From the NCBI GenBank assembly GCA_954871525.1, contig OX940861.1, positions 39,321,201 through 39,385,200 on the forward strand: a stretch of DNA of 64,000 nt, in the 5' to 3' direction. Under the pieces are notes generated by a model. That model was not told the DNA's origin. It made no database searches and saw only the letters and a list, made by a program, of their open reading frames with translations. This DNA is from Parietaria judaica (taxonomy: Eukaryota > Streptophyta > Magnoliopsida > Rosales > Urticaceae). Positions 1-11,433 of the stretch are shown piece after piece. Both the position numbers and the translations under genes were made by a program. Numbering within the stretch: position 1 is the first letter of the stretch; every line of letters begins with the position of its first letter.

Positions 1-470
1 GTGATTATCTAGAGTAATTTCAAATTTAAAATATTACATTCCAACTCCCTAGGTTTTTTAGTTGTGTTGATGGCTTATGATCATTATGCCACATCATTCC
101 CAACCAGTCCCCATAATATATTATATTTGTAATTTGTGTGTGGGTGATGCAATGCATGCCACGCTTAAAAGAAAGATCTTACACGTTTTTTATGAATAAA
201 TTAACACTTGAGAATCTTGGATCGATTTGGATGCTTCGAGCGAATTGGGTAATTAATATATATAGTGATATATAAGCTATACATATCATGAGTAAAATCA
301 TTTTTAAAGAAGATAGGATTAGATATGTGTAGTACCACAATCGTTAGTGTTGCCTTTACAACTTTTCTTCATTTTCTATATTTTTTTTTGTATGATCTCA
401 TAGCTACCCAAGTATATTCCAATTACCAGAGACATCTCGATCATAAATATCTCACTTAATTTGCCCTAAT
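1..470. other. AT-rich stretch, no gene seen
   Basis: No open frame of note, no recognisable repeat and no RNA gene. It ends at the 5-base target duplication CTAAT (466-470) of the LTR element that starts at 471. Confidence 0.6.
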
Positions 471-1216
471 TGTTGATGTTGAAAATTAGATCACGTACTG
501 TAGTGGTCTAATTATTTGTGTTAGAACGGGCCCAATGTCATTTGTAGATTTAGGCATGGATTCCTGGCGCTTTGGGGCCAGACGGACCCTCCGCTTATCA
601 TGGCCCAGAATCGAGTCTTCCGCCACCTGTTACCGCAGAGCCAGGAATGGACTAGGCTAGTATTTAAGAGAGCGGGAGTTTTAAAGGTGAAGAGAGCGGT
701 TATGAATGAGTAACCGTTTGAATGAATCGAGATTCTATTTAAAGGAGGGCCCGGGGGTCTATATGCAATTAAATACTATTCTCGAAGCTCCCGGGAAAAA
801 AGTTATATAGTTTTTGAGTCCCTGCCTCATTCCGGACCTATTGGCGCAAGCCGCGTGGCCAAAAGATATCTCACGCGCCCTCACGCACGGCAAACAGAGG
901 GACGCATGGCCTGGGACCGTGTGCAGGGTGCGAGGGCGCGCCTGTGACCCCGAGCGCGCACGGTAGCGCGCGTGGGGCGCGCTGTTCCATGCGTGGGCGC
1001 ACCCGTGACGTGCCCAAGGCTTCGTGGGACCCCCGTTTAGCGTGCCGATCGAGCCGTTAGTTGTTTTTAACCTTTAACTTCATTTTTGGCTCTTTAAATT
1101 TAAAAAATGGGTTTTCGGAGCGCGTTTTGGGTTTAAATTGATTTATTTAATAAAGAGAAAATTAATTAAATAATCTCCCCTTTATAAAATAATCGTGTTA
1201 AAAATACCCTATAACA
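471..1216 (-). repeat. 3' LTR of the gag-only element
   Basis: This copy is 746 bases and matches 3515-4566 along its length, including the block around 540-660 (the LTR at 3515 has it at about 3560-3685) and the end near 1140-1216. It lacks about 355 bases present in the other LTR at roughly 3690-4045. On the minus strand it starts TGTTATAGGG and ends CATCAACA. Confidence 0.88.
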
Positions 1217-1760
1217 TTAACCCCTAGTTTTTCGGAAGGCTTTGCTTTGCGAAAAACTATCTTTGCTCGTTGGGGGATTTTTAGCCTGCACTTTTAAAAG
1301 ATGTATGGGGGCGTTCCCAGGGAAAACACTCTGCTTACGTTTATGGGGGAGTTTTGTTAGACACCTTATCGTCTTACGTTTTACGATCGTGGGGGCTTCC
1401 TCAGAGATCACTTCGCCGTGTGTTTTACGGGGGCGTTCTAGAGATAACCCTCAAGCCACTTTTGCGTGTGCGGGGTTGGCGTTTTTTTAGAAACAACCTC
1501 CCGTGTACGTCTTCGGGTGCTTTCGTAGGTGATAAACTTCCATTTTCTTTTTTAGCTAAAGGGTGAGCATGAGAGCTCTTTTTATTCATTGTATTTCGGG
1601 AGATACAACGCGGAAAAGCAAAAACTTGTGCCTCGTGGGGCACTCCTTTACAGAACCAGTGTACCTTCAGGGGTACTTATTGGAATTTAAAGAACTAGTA
1701 GAGAAAGATACAAGTTTACTTGGAGACATGTTGTTGGCGGTTTCCGGCGGCTCTTGGAAG
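1217..1760 (-). other. Non-coding internal region between gag and 3' LTR, with G-run repeats
   Basis: No protein is recognised here. The plus strand carries runs of four to five G at fairly regular spacing between about 1270 and 1480, inside a degenerate repeat of about 45-55 bases built around the words TATGGGGGCGTTC and ACGGGGGCGTTC. On the element's own (minus) strand these are C-runs. The minus strand just inside the LTR reads AACTAGGGGTTAA, a weak polypurine-tract candidate. Confidence 0.5.
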
Positions 1761-3143
1761 CTAGCCGGATGACATCTCGCTATCAACATTATTTCTCGAC
1801 ACATACTCCTTGAGTTGGCCGTCTTGGATCAGGACCTTGATCTGTTGCTTTAGCTGCCAGCAATCGGATGTGGAGTGTCTGGGTTCTTGGTGGAACTCGC
1901 AGTATTTGCTCTGGTTCTGTCTAACGCCTTTTGTCATTGGCGGGGGCCGGACGAATTTATCTTCTTGAAGCTTCAGGATCATCGTGGGAGAGGTGTTTAA
2001 TGGCGTGGCGTTGGCGTCATTCCGGAATCGCTTTGCAGATTGGTCGTCGTGGTCGGGCGACGTGTCCGATTGTCGTCTCTTTCTCCGAGTGCCGTCATCT
2101 AGACGCCGGCTCCCTTGATCCATTTCCCTCTAGTTGCTGAAGTATTCCTCGATCGAGATGTGTTGAGCGGCTCGTGCCATCAATTCTGCCATGGAGGTTG
2201 GACAATTCCTGATGAGGGATTTTAGGAAGTCGTCGTTACGAAGGCCGTCAATAACGGCGATAATTGTGTCGTTGTCGATGTAGTCATTGGCTTTGTTTGC
2301 TTCTTCGACGAACCTAATCAGGTGGACTTGGAGGGACTCGTCGTCTTGCTGCTTGAGCGACCACAAGTAGGACTTCTCCTTTCTTTGTATCAGCGAGCTT
2401 GACAATCGGAAGATGAAATTTTCTTTTAACTCTTCGATGGATTTGATAGAGTCCTTCGGAAGTCGCTGGTACCATTCGAAGGCTGGGCATGCGAGGGTGA
2501 GGCAAAATCCTTGGCACATCATAGAGGCAGAGCATTTCTTCAGCTGCATCGTGGTCTGATATCGAACCAAGTGGTATGTCGGGTCGCCGCTTCCGTCGTA
2601 GATGAAGCTTGGTAGGGAACGAAGGTCTCCCGCAATTTCTTTAACAAGCACATATTCGGCGAGGGGGGACATGGTCCATTCGAGCATGCTTTGCATGGCT
2701 GGGCTCGCGTTTTTAGCCGCCATGAGCTCTTGAACTTCCTTCCGTAGCGCTCGGATTGCGTTCTTCCATTCGGGATCGGCCGATGGAGCCGCCGACGGGG
2801 GTGGCATCGCGACAGCTGCCTCGTCTTCAATTATTCGAAGTGCTAGGGTGTTCGGAGGGAGGCGAGAACTGTGAGACTTCCAGGTCAATTAAGACTCTGT
2901 TGGCCCTTGTGACTGGGCGTCCTCTAGGGCGAGTTGTCGTTGCGTCTCGAAACTGTCTCTTTGCTTCGGATCCAGATCTGGGGATCTGTGTTCGATGAGG
3001 ACGTTATTGATGGCGTTGTCAATCCCGAGGTGTCTGGAGATCAACCCTGCTAGTCGAAATACACTATTTTCCAGTCGTGATAATCGTTCGTCGTTTGTGA
3101 TGCCTGAGCGGGCGCTCATCGTCGGCTTGCTCTGAGCTGGCAT
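1761..3143 (-). pseudogene. Gag polyprotein, broken by two in-frame stop codons
   Basis: One reading frame on the minus strand runs about 460 codons from an ATG at 3143 to a stop at 1761. It is interrupted by TAA at 2889-2891 and TAG at 2130-2132, with the frame unchanged across both. The middle segment is a typical plant retrotransposon gag: W-Y-Q-R-L-P, then an E-E-L-K-E-N-F-I-F-R-L motif, then a helix-rich region with G-L-R-N-D-D-F-L-K-S-L. The last segment has the zinc-knuckle-like C-x2-H-x5-H-x4-C pattern followed by L-K-Q-Q-I-K and L-K-E-Y-V, as in Ty3/gypsy gag proteins. No protease or polymerase follows. The product would be a capsid/nucleocapsid precursor. Confidence 0.85.
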
Positions 3144-3491
3144 TCGTGCTCCAGTGCGCTTAGCGGCACCCTCGGTGGGGGTGTGTAGAGAGTCGTCTGA
3201 GAGGTTGACTGAAATCTTCGAGGTTGTAGGCGTTGAGGGCGTTGAGGTGACCGTGATGAAGTTTGTGTGGCTCGGTTGTGCTGAGCCGATGTGGGTTCAA
3301 GCTCGCGGCGAGCGTAGTGTGGGGGGTTCGCACGGCGGGAGGCTCCGCAGCGAGGTAGACACCTCTTGGCGGCGCGCGTGCATCGTATTTGGTGTAGAGT
3401 TACCGCGGTGGTGCTAAGGTCGTTTATTGACCGTGACGGTTCATAAGTCGTTGGATGTGTTGGTAAGGACTCGAAGCTTGAACTCGTCGTG

Positions 3492-3514
3492 AGCCCCTCC
3501 TTCTAGCACCAACA
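3492..3514 (-). other. Candidate tRNA primer-binding site
   Basis: Directly inside the 5' LTR, the minus strand reads TTGGTGCTAGAAGGAGGGG, the position and style of a plant gypsy primer-binding site. The cognate tRNA was not determined. Confidence 0.5.
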
Positions 3515-4566
3515 TGTTGATGCTGAAAATTAGGTCACAATGTTGTTTGTGTTGGGGGCCCAATGTCGTTTGTAGATTTGGGCATGGATTCCTGGCGCTT
3601 TGGGGCCAGACGGACCCTCCGCTTATCGTGGGCCCAGAATCGGGTCCTCCGTCACCTATTACCGCAGAGGCAGGAATGGACTAGGCCCAGGTTACAGGTT
3701 GGGTAAGCACTGAGAACTGGTCTCCGCGGAGGGAAGGTCATAGACTAGCCTTCGGCGAACCCCGGTAGATCAGACTCTCTACCCGTATCACCAGCCCTGG
3801 TCCGGCTCCCTAGGTCTATCCACAAAATCAGTATACCTTCACGAGATACAAGACTAAGTGATAAAACGACGACTGCCTGGACCCAGAACCTTAACAGAGA
3901 AGGTGTTAAATCAGGGCAGGATTTTCTCCAGGGCTCCTGCTCTCGTTAGATCCTCCGTCTCCAAACCTGGGGAAAAGAACACCCTAGATCAGGGAGAACC
4001 GGGGGGTTGCCCCCGTATTCACCTCCGACGCCTAACATTAGTATAGTGTTTAAGAGAGCGAGAGTTTTAGAGGTGAAGAGGGCGGTTATGAATGAGTTAC
4101 CGGTTGAATGAATCGAGTTTCTATTTATAGGAGGGTCCGGGAGTCTTTATGCAATTAAATACTGTTCGGGGAAGCCCCCGGGCAAAAGTTATATAGTTTT
4201 TTGAGTCCCCGCCTCCTTCTGGACCTATTGGCGCAAGCCGTGTGGCCAAAAGATGTCTCACGTGCCCTCACGCTCGGCAAACAGAAGGACGCGTGGCCTG
4301 GGACCGCGCGCAGGGTGCGTGGGCGCGCTGTTCCGCGCGCGGGCGCGCCCATGACGTGCCCGAGGCTTCATGGGACCCCTGTTTTGCATGCCGATCGAGC
4401 CGTTAGTTGTTTTTAACCTTTAACTTCATTTTGGGCTCTTTAAATTTAAAAAACAGGTTTCCAGAGCGCGTTTTGGGTTTAAATTGATTTATTTAATAAA
4501 GAGAAAATTAATTAAATAATCTCCCCTTCATAAAATAATCAATCATGTTAAAAATACCCGATAACA
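3515..4566 (-). repeat. 5' LTR of the gag-only element (longer copy)
   Basis: This LTR is 1052 bases, begins (minus strand) TGTTATCGGG and ends AGCATCAACA. It contains about 355 bases (3690-4045) missing from the partner LTR. Most likely the partner copy suffered a deletion after insertion, or the two LTRs came from different templates. The 5-base duplication CTAAT follows at 4567-4571. Confidence 0.88.
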
Positions 4567-4571
4567 CTAAT

Positions 4572-6133
4572 TTTATATTTATACATTTGATTGGTTTTAG
4601 TTCAAGTTCATGCACGTTGTAAGGCACAAAGCGCCTTGGTAATTATAAGGATGAGAACTGAGAAAACAATGCTTAAATGAAAATTGTTTTAATACGTTAG
4701 TTTTATTTTTGTTAATATCATATATATTCTCGTACAACGTTCATCACGCAACAATTGCATCAAACGATACTCATAGGAGCAGTGATCATCTACAAACAAG
4801 TCACAACGCAGTGAGAGTTTTTCACTTTGTCGTTTTTACAATTGGTTATACTCGATTATATTCTTATACACGTTGAAAAGAAACATAACAAATTTCGGTA
4901 AATTTAATAGTAACATGTATATCAAATTACAAACATCATTATACACTTAAAATATATTATATATTAATTTTACGTCTAACAATTACAAGTATGTAATAAT
5001 AATAACGACTTAATTAAGGGTTTTGAGAATGTAGAGAAGGAATATTGAATATGTATAGTAATAGCTACTTGACGACATTGGACGAGGAATCACTTCGTCA
5101 TTAGTGGAGTCTTTGGCATTAAATATTATAATTTATAAAATTTGATCCTAATTTGCAGACATATATATTTTATTGACAGTGGCATTAATATAGTATCATA
5201 TAAAAAAGCGTTATTCATGGATATGATGATTATAAATCCTATGTAATATCACATAACAAAGTGCTACTAATCATTATATATTAATCCTATAAACTAACTA
5301 ATTGCATTGATAAATATCTTAGCAATTAGCACCTTCATTTCATGACACGCATTGAAAATCTTAGAAAGGCTTGTATTTAGATATTTCTTCGCAAGTTGCA
5401 CCCTTTAGACAAATCATTTCAGACACGCTAATTATCGTAACACTTAAAGATCTACAATTACGCCATTATCATGCATGTAAGTTTCGGCATATGTTCTTTC
5501 CAATTCTTTGGTCCATGAAAACTCAGAAATAATAAATTAAGAAAGCTGAAGGAACGTATATTTTTCTAACCACAAGAGATCATTTTTACGCAATATATAT
5601 AATGGATAATATCGGCAAAAATATTTAGTTTTGATAGAAATCCCACTTTACTACCTAAGTTCAAATGTTGACGGTAAAATTAAAATACTTTGATTCACAA
5701 AATGTGGCAAAATATTTTTAAGCGTCGCCTGAGAGTCTAGTGTGTCATGCCATGCCATGCCATGTCACATGTGCACAATTTTTTATTTTTATTTTAGTTA
5801 ATTACGTCAAAATACTTTATTTTGACAATATTTACACTTTAATATATACCATGCATGCTTGAATTGAAAAATATACCTAATAATTACGATTTTGTTGCTC
5901 CGTCAATTTTTTTTTCTGTACTAACTCCGAGTTATTAGCGAGCTACGTGGTGATCCACAGCAAATATAAGTCTACAAGTATTATTTATTTTCAGTTTCTT
6001 TTAGTTGTTTCTTATAATCCTGATCAAAACTTGATTCTTTCATAAACCCTCTTTCACACGCAAACCACAAAAGCAAAAAGATATACAGATAAATATATAT
6101 AAGTAATCACCAATAATGAAGTTAATGATTAAG
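4572..6133. other. AT-rich intergenic stretch, no gene seen
   Basis: No coding frame, RNA gene or clear element was found. The only local pattern is a short (ATGCC)n run near 5745-5765. Confidence 0.6.
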
Positions 6134-6138
6134 ATAAC

Positions 6139-6538
6139 TGTTAAATTTGATGCACATTTCTACATTATTAGAATATTCTAGTATGTCCTAGATATATGTA
6201 GAAAACTATGGAAAAAAATAAGTGTTTAGAAAAATCTAGAAATAGAATACTCTAAAATGCAATTATAAAGCTTATGAGTATAGAAAAGTCTAGAAGCTAT
6301 CTAGACTAGAAATTATAAGAATTGTCTAGAGAGTTGTATTCTAGGATTTAGAAGAAAAATCTAGAATCTTGTACTCCCTCTATATAAAGAGGTGATGGGG
6401 TGTTGTAAATTTGCAAGAATCAATAAACAAAATTTTCTTTAAACACTCTCCACTCCATTTCTACTTACACTATCTACTACAAACAATCTATTTGAAACCA
6501 CCCACTAAAATAAACATATTCCGCACAAAATAACCATA
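6139..6538 (+). repeat. 5' LTR of the copia derivative
   Basis: It begins TGTTAAATTTGATGC and ends near AAATAACCAT. It matches 7217-7620 with a few substitutions and small indels. A TATA-like CTATATAAAG lies near 6379. Confidence 0.85.
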
Positions 6539-6540
6539 AG

Positions 6541-7216
6541 TTTATCGAAGTCTCATCGGAAGCCTTCTTTATCTGACAACATCAAGACCAGACATCATGT
6601 ATGCAACAAGCCTATTATCGAGATTCATGCAGAGTCCAAGTCAAGTTCATCATGGAGCGGCCAAGAGAGTACTCAGATATCTTGAAGGAACAAAGAATTA
6701 TGGCATATGGTACGAGCCTACAACTGATTCTGAACTAATAGGTTATACTGACAGTGACTGGGTAGGATCAGTATACGACATGAAGAGTACATCAGGTTAT
6801 GCATTTACACTAGGATCGAGATTTTTTTTTCTAGGGCGTCAAAGAAGCAAGCAACAGTTGCTCAATCATCAGCAGAATCAGAGTACGTAGCAGTTGCTAT
6901 GGCTACAAGTCAGGCAACATGGCTGAAACAAAATTTTGAAGACATGGGAGAGCCTCAAGAAGAAGCTACAAAGATCTATTGTGATAGAAAATCTGCTATT
7001 GTGATGGCTAAAAACCCAGTTTTTCACAGAAGAACTAAGCACATCAACATCAAGTATCACTTTATTTGAGAAGCTGAGAGCAACAAGGAGATAGAGCTCA
7101 AACATTGCACCAGTGAAGAACAATTAGCTCATATCTTCACAAAAGCACTACCAAGAGGAAAATTCGAGACATTGCGAGACATGATCGGAGTAGTCCAAAT
7201 GCGCATCAAGGAGGAG
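6541..7216 (+). pseudogene. Copia polymerase remnant: end of reverse transcriptase and RNase H
   Basis: The frame opens with [11 protein letters not shown], the classic copia segment after the reverse transcriptase. It continues through R-V-L-R-Y-L-E-G-T and the RNase H motif G-Y-T-D-S-D-W (near 6740-6765). A frameshift near 6825-6845, in a run of T, moves the copia similarity to another frame, where A-E-S-E-Y, H-I-N-I-K-Y and the terminal H-I-F-T-K-A-L-P motifs are seen. There is also an in-frame stop just after H-I-N-I-K-Y-H. It cannot make a working enzyme. Confidence 0.88.
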
Positions 7217-7620
7217 TGTTAAAATTGATGCACATTTCTACATTATAGAATATTATAGTATGACCTAGATATATGTAGAAAACTATGAAAAAAAAGTAAG
7301 TGTTTAGAAAAATCTAGAAATAGAATACTCTAGAATGCAATTATAAAGCATATGAGTATAGAAAAATCTAGAAGCTATCTAGACTAGAAATTATAAGAAT
7401 TGTCTAGAGAGTTGTATTCTAGGATTTAGAAGAAAACTCTAGAATCTTGTACTCCCTCTATATAAAGAGGTGATGGGGTGCTGTAAATTTGCAAGACTAC
7501 AATAAACAAAATTCTCTTTAAACACTCTCCACTCCATTTCTACATACACTATCTACTACAAACAATTTACTTTAGAAACCACCCATCAAAATAAACATAT
7601 TCCGCTTAAAATAACCATCA
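7217..7620 (+). repeat. 3' LTR of the copia derivative
   Basis: It begins TGTTAAAATTGATGC and ends ATAACCATCA, followed by the target duplication ATAAC. It is preceded by a good polypurine tract. Confidence 0.88.
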
Positions 7621-7625
7621 ATAAC

Positions 7626-9086
7626 AAACAAGAATAAAAAGTGATTAAAGAAGAATGAAAAAAGTCGTTGATATATAGGCTATCTTTGACTGTTGCTACT
7701 CTGTATAACTAAGATGATGGGCAATGACCCACCTTTCCAGGTCAACCCACGTGATCGTTTGATTCCAATTATCAGCATCTAATCACACTCTTAATTATCT
7801 TATTATGCTTATATATTCAAAATTAATCTGCTGTAATTTCGTTATATGTTTTTTAATATACATCTATGAACACGCAATATATAGTACGTATACTTTACAT
7901 GCAAATTGTTTTACAAGAAAATTAATAATATTTTTCTGATCTAGGGCTTACACACGTGAACCAACGTGGCCTTATCGCGATTTGTTTCTGATTTATTTAT
8001 TTTCTCCAAATTATTATTAGGATTTGATCAAAACTCTTTGAAGGTGGTCAGCTTGATTATTATAATTAATGACATCAAAGGTATAATATATACTTGATTG
8101 TAATTTGTATGGTCATTAGCTGTTTGGGTCGATTAATATCATTACATTAGTTATTAGTTATCTATATTAAAATTATAGCTAGAAAAATATTTTTTTCTTT
8201 ATGTCTCCGGTATATGTGTAGATACATAATGATAATATACCACCACATATATGCAACTCTGAATCGCAATACAAATTCAAAAGCTCAACCACTCGAATTA
8301 GCTGTTTTTTTTTTTTTACAATTTCAAATAATTTGTAACTTTACAAAACTATTAATTATTTCTAACATAGGTTAATTTTTAACTTCTTCTAGAATACAAC
8401 ATATAAATTACAATTATATTTATTATGAAAAAAATATCAATTTATTTTTTTATTTCCAAAGTAATTAGTTCCATTGGCCCAACTATTATGTTACAAAAAT
8501 AGCAGAAGAAACAACTGTCGATTGTGAATTTTGTGTGAATTTTGCACATCTTTTACAAAAATAGCAAAAATAGTTCTTCAATTATGATTTTATATGGATT
8601 AGCCCTTATTTTGTAAATATATATATATATATATATTAAATATTTGGATGGAAGATATAAATATAAATATACACATATATACATATATATAGTAAGAATA
8701 TTTTAATAATCTTAAATTATTTCCTATTGTACGTCATCAAGTTTTGGCGATATTATTGTCCTTTAATCAACACATAATTAGGCTGGCTTTCAAAGTTATA
8801 GTCATTGATCGCGTATATAGCAATTATCATAGGCGAGAAGTTAGGTTAGTACTAGTAGTGTCATTAAATTTGATCGGTCACAACAACAAAGAAAAAGTCC
8901 TCAACTTGGCTATACATAGTCAAAGAAGTGTTACTCAGTGGCCAGTGCAGTCTTACCTCGTGCTTTTGTTTCAGACATAAAAAATTAAATTAAATTAAAT
9001 TAAATTAAATAGGAGGACTTGGAGAAGGAAGATTCTTCAAAAGTAAACCAATAAAAACAACATAGTTGGGCAAAAGAAATTGTTTC
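7626..9086. other. AT-rich intergenic stretch, no gene seen
   Basis: Nothing coding is supported. There is a short TA run near 8617-8637 and an (AAATT)n run at about 8981-9010. Confidence 0.55.
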
Positions 9087-9089
9087 TAA

Positions 9090-9793
9090 GAGCATCTCGG
9101 ACCTCCAAAAACCCAAAGTAGAGTTCAAATCTACTCCACTCGACCTCCAAACAAGACACCAAAATGGTGCTTTTTGTCTTATTTGAATAGTGTATTCACC
9201 CAAATGGGTATGCACCGTAGAAAAATGCATTTTACTTATTTATTTACAATGTAATCCTTTTAAAGTTTAATATTTACACAAAGTGTAATGTTCTTTAAAA
9301 TTCTTTACTAATTCCAATACTTTGTAACTCGCTACAAGCAAATAAGAGATAAAGATGCACACATCGCACTTCGAAATGTATTGATCGATCATTTGTGGGA
9401 AGAGTATGCTAATTCTGATGTATAATTATAGTTTATTTTTTAATTCATTTTATTTTATTTGTGTTGTAATTTATTTTATTTTATTTTATTTTATTTGTGT
9501 TGTGTTGTAATTGGTTTCATTAAATAATTATTTATTTTGTTGTATGTTTAGTCTACGGAGTAATTTTGTATTATAAAATAATGAATTAGTGGTATAAATG
9601 AGAAATATTAAATTAATATAAGGGTATGAAGATAAATAAGAAAAACATGAATATAAAAAGAATATTTTATTTGGTGTTAAAAATAGAGTTCGGATGGAGA
9701 TAAAGTAATAATTGATGTGACGTTTACATTAAAATGGAGTATGAAATGGAGTGTTTGGACGGAATTGCGACCAACCAACTATTAGCATTACTT
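9090..9793 (+). mobile_element. PIF/Harbinger-like DNA transposon remnant
   Basis: The left end reads TAA then GAGCATCTCGGACC, a typical start for plant PIF/Harbinger-type elements, which duplicate a 3-base target. The right end is degraded and is placed near 9793 only approximately. The remnant carries the last codons of a Harbinger nuclease-type transposase (separate entry), which supports the class. Confidence 0.5.
9342..9425 (+). pseudogene. C-terminal tail of a Harbinger-type transposase
   Basis: About 27 codons ending in TAA read I-R-D-K-D-A-H-I-A-L-R then L-I-D-H-L-W-E-E. This is the conserved tail of plant Harbinger/HARBI1-like nucleases (R-D-x-E-A-H-x-x-L-x-x-D-L-I-E-H-x-W). No upstream DDE domain is detectable, so it is only a relic. 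Confidence 0.6.
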
Positions 9794-10319
9794 TAAGCCA
9801 CTTGGCTATAAAGATATAGGTGTCTTAACTCAACCACAGTAGCATTAACAAAAAAGATATTTTGAAAAATAAAAAAATATAAAAATAATTCAAAGGGAAG
9901 TGAAAGATTTTGTTTGTAACTAGAAGTTGATTTTGTTGACTAAAAAATAATAATAATAAAATTAGATGAGTTGGTGTGGAGCCCATAATCTTCTGTGTGC
10001 CACATAACTCCTCCCATTGGTTGAGATGTTAATGTCAAACACAACTGCCCACAAATTACCCAATAGGAACTCACTCTGACACTCTCACTTGATAAGAAAT
10101 ACCATGTACTCACTCTCTCTCCTCTCTAATTGTACATTTGTACTATGTGTATATGTGTGTGTTATATGTATATATTACATTATGTATGACTTTCCTAAAA
10201 GAATAGCTACAATATGTACAATTTTTGGATCAACTTATGTGTAGCTCCAAATTTAGATGAAACAAAATTAATGTGTGTGGTTTTAAGTATTATTGGTGAG
10301 TTTATCTAATATAAAAAGG
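9794..10319. other. Intergenic, no gene seen
   Basis: AT-rich DNA without a convincing frame or element. Confidence 0.5.
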
Positions 10320-10640
10320 AATATTTATGGTAAAAGTGTACAAATTTAGTCAGTTGAGGTGGCATGTATAAAATATTATTTTCAACGATCAACAAACTAT
10401 ATAAAGTTAGAAAAATAGGGACGGCATGTGTACAAATTTTTTTTTTCAGGAGCAAAAATTAACAAAGTTAAAAAAATTCTAAGATGGTTATTTTCTATCC
10501 ATGCCTTGTTCACGTCTGGGGTTGTATTTGCCTCAAAGATTTTGTTTTTCTAACTTCGTAGTACTTTTGTCACTAAAAAATTATTGTATCCATGCCGCCT
10601 CAATTGACCAACTATTATATACTTTTGCCGCGAATATTTA
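10320..10640. mobile_element. MITE-like element with long imperfect inverted ends
   Basis: About 50 bases at the left (from 10320, with GGTAAAAGTG and TTGAGGTGGCATG) recur in reverse complement at the right (to about 10640, with CATGCCGCCTCAATTG and TACTTTTGCCGCG). The interior is non-coding. Long terminal inverted repeats and small size suggest a Mutator-like MITE. No clear target duplication was found. Confidence 0.45.
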
Positions 10641-10986
10641 AAAAAAAAAAAAACTAAAAACACCTATTAATTTACACAACAACGGGTTCTCTAAATTTAA
10701 AAAAGATAACTGCAAACCTAAAATCAATTTCTCTACTAGCCATAAAAGTTAGCATTAACTTTTGACAAAAAATCAAAGAAAATAACTTATTAGTACACAT
10801 CATGCAAAATAAGAGTTGTTTTTTTTCTTCTATAATTCATAACTTTTATTCTCTTTTTTTCCTTGCTAGTTCTATCTCTTCTCTTCTGCTTTTAGAATCC
10901 TGCTACTACTACTAGATCAGTACTGATTACTGAATATATTTGAGAAAACTAATTATTCATTTATATATATATATATATATATAAAA
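10641..10986. other. Intergenic, no gene seen
   Basis: AT-rich. A TA run ends just before the repeat at 10987. Confidence 0.5.
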
Positions 10987-11433
10987 CAGGGTTCAACTTG
11001 CCGAATTTGTCGATAAATCGCTTGCCGTTTTTTACGGATTTATAGTTTGCTTGCCAATTAATCGACGGAAAACTAATAAACACTGTAGATTATCGTTACC
11101 AACACTTATTGAAGATTATCGATGAAAAATCACTAAAATATTTTTAAGAATATATTTACTAAGTTTATAATGTTGATAAAACATTAAAATGCCAAAAATA
11201 AAATCATTTCATACTCAAACATAGGTAAATAAAATATAGTCTCACTCTCACATATGTAAATACTCGAATAAAATCATCGAAAAGTGCAAAATTTCTTGAA
11301 AAGTACCATATTTTTGTTATTTTTCAAGATGTTTACCGACTTTTGACAAAAATCATGAAAAAGTACTGACATGGCCGTCTTGCCGATAACTACCGGCAAG
11401 ACGGATAATCGAAGATTATCAAAGATAATCGTG
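10987..11433 (+). repeat. hAT-like non-autonomous repeat, GATAA family, copy 1 (right end truncated)
   Basis: It is near-identical to 33605-34073 and related, inverted, to the well-bounded element at 17203-18089. It starts CAGGGTTCAACTTGCCG, the hAT-like terminus of the family. It is rich in short words such as TTATCGA, CGATAA and TTGCCG. The similarity between copies stops at GATAATCGTG, so the expected inverted right end is missing. Confidence 0.7.

Larger units (their letters stand above)
471..4566 (-). mobile_element. Non-autonomous, gag-only LTR retrotransposon (Ty3/gypsy-like)
   Basis: The element is bounded by LTRs that begin TG and end CA and is flanked by a perfect 5-base duplication CTAAT (466-470 and 4567-4571). 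Its only recognisable coding sequence is a gag on the minus strand, so the LTR at 3515-4566 is its 5' LTR and the one at 471-1216 its 3' LTR. The internal region is only about 2.3 kb and holds no protease, reverse transcriptase or integrase, so it must have relied on another element for mobility (inference). A related solo LTR lies at 56286-57536. The gag has two in-frame stops, so the copy is probably dead. Confidence 0.88.
6139..7620 (+). mobile_element. Ty1/copia retrotransposon, internal-deletion derivative
   Basis: Two nearly identical LTRs of about 400 bases flank only about 680 bases of internal sequence, and the whole is bracketed by a perfect 5-base duplication ATAAC (6134-6138 and 7621-7625). 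The internal part starts near the end of reverse transcriptase and runs to the polypurine tract CAAGGAGGAG just before the 3' LTR. The primer-binding site, gag, protease, integrase and most of the reverse transcriptase are gone. Because the target duplication is intact, the deletion occurred within the element or before it inserted. Confidence 0.9.
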
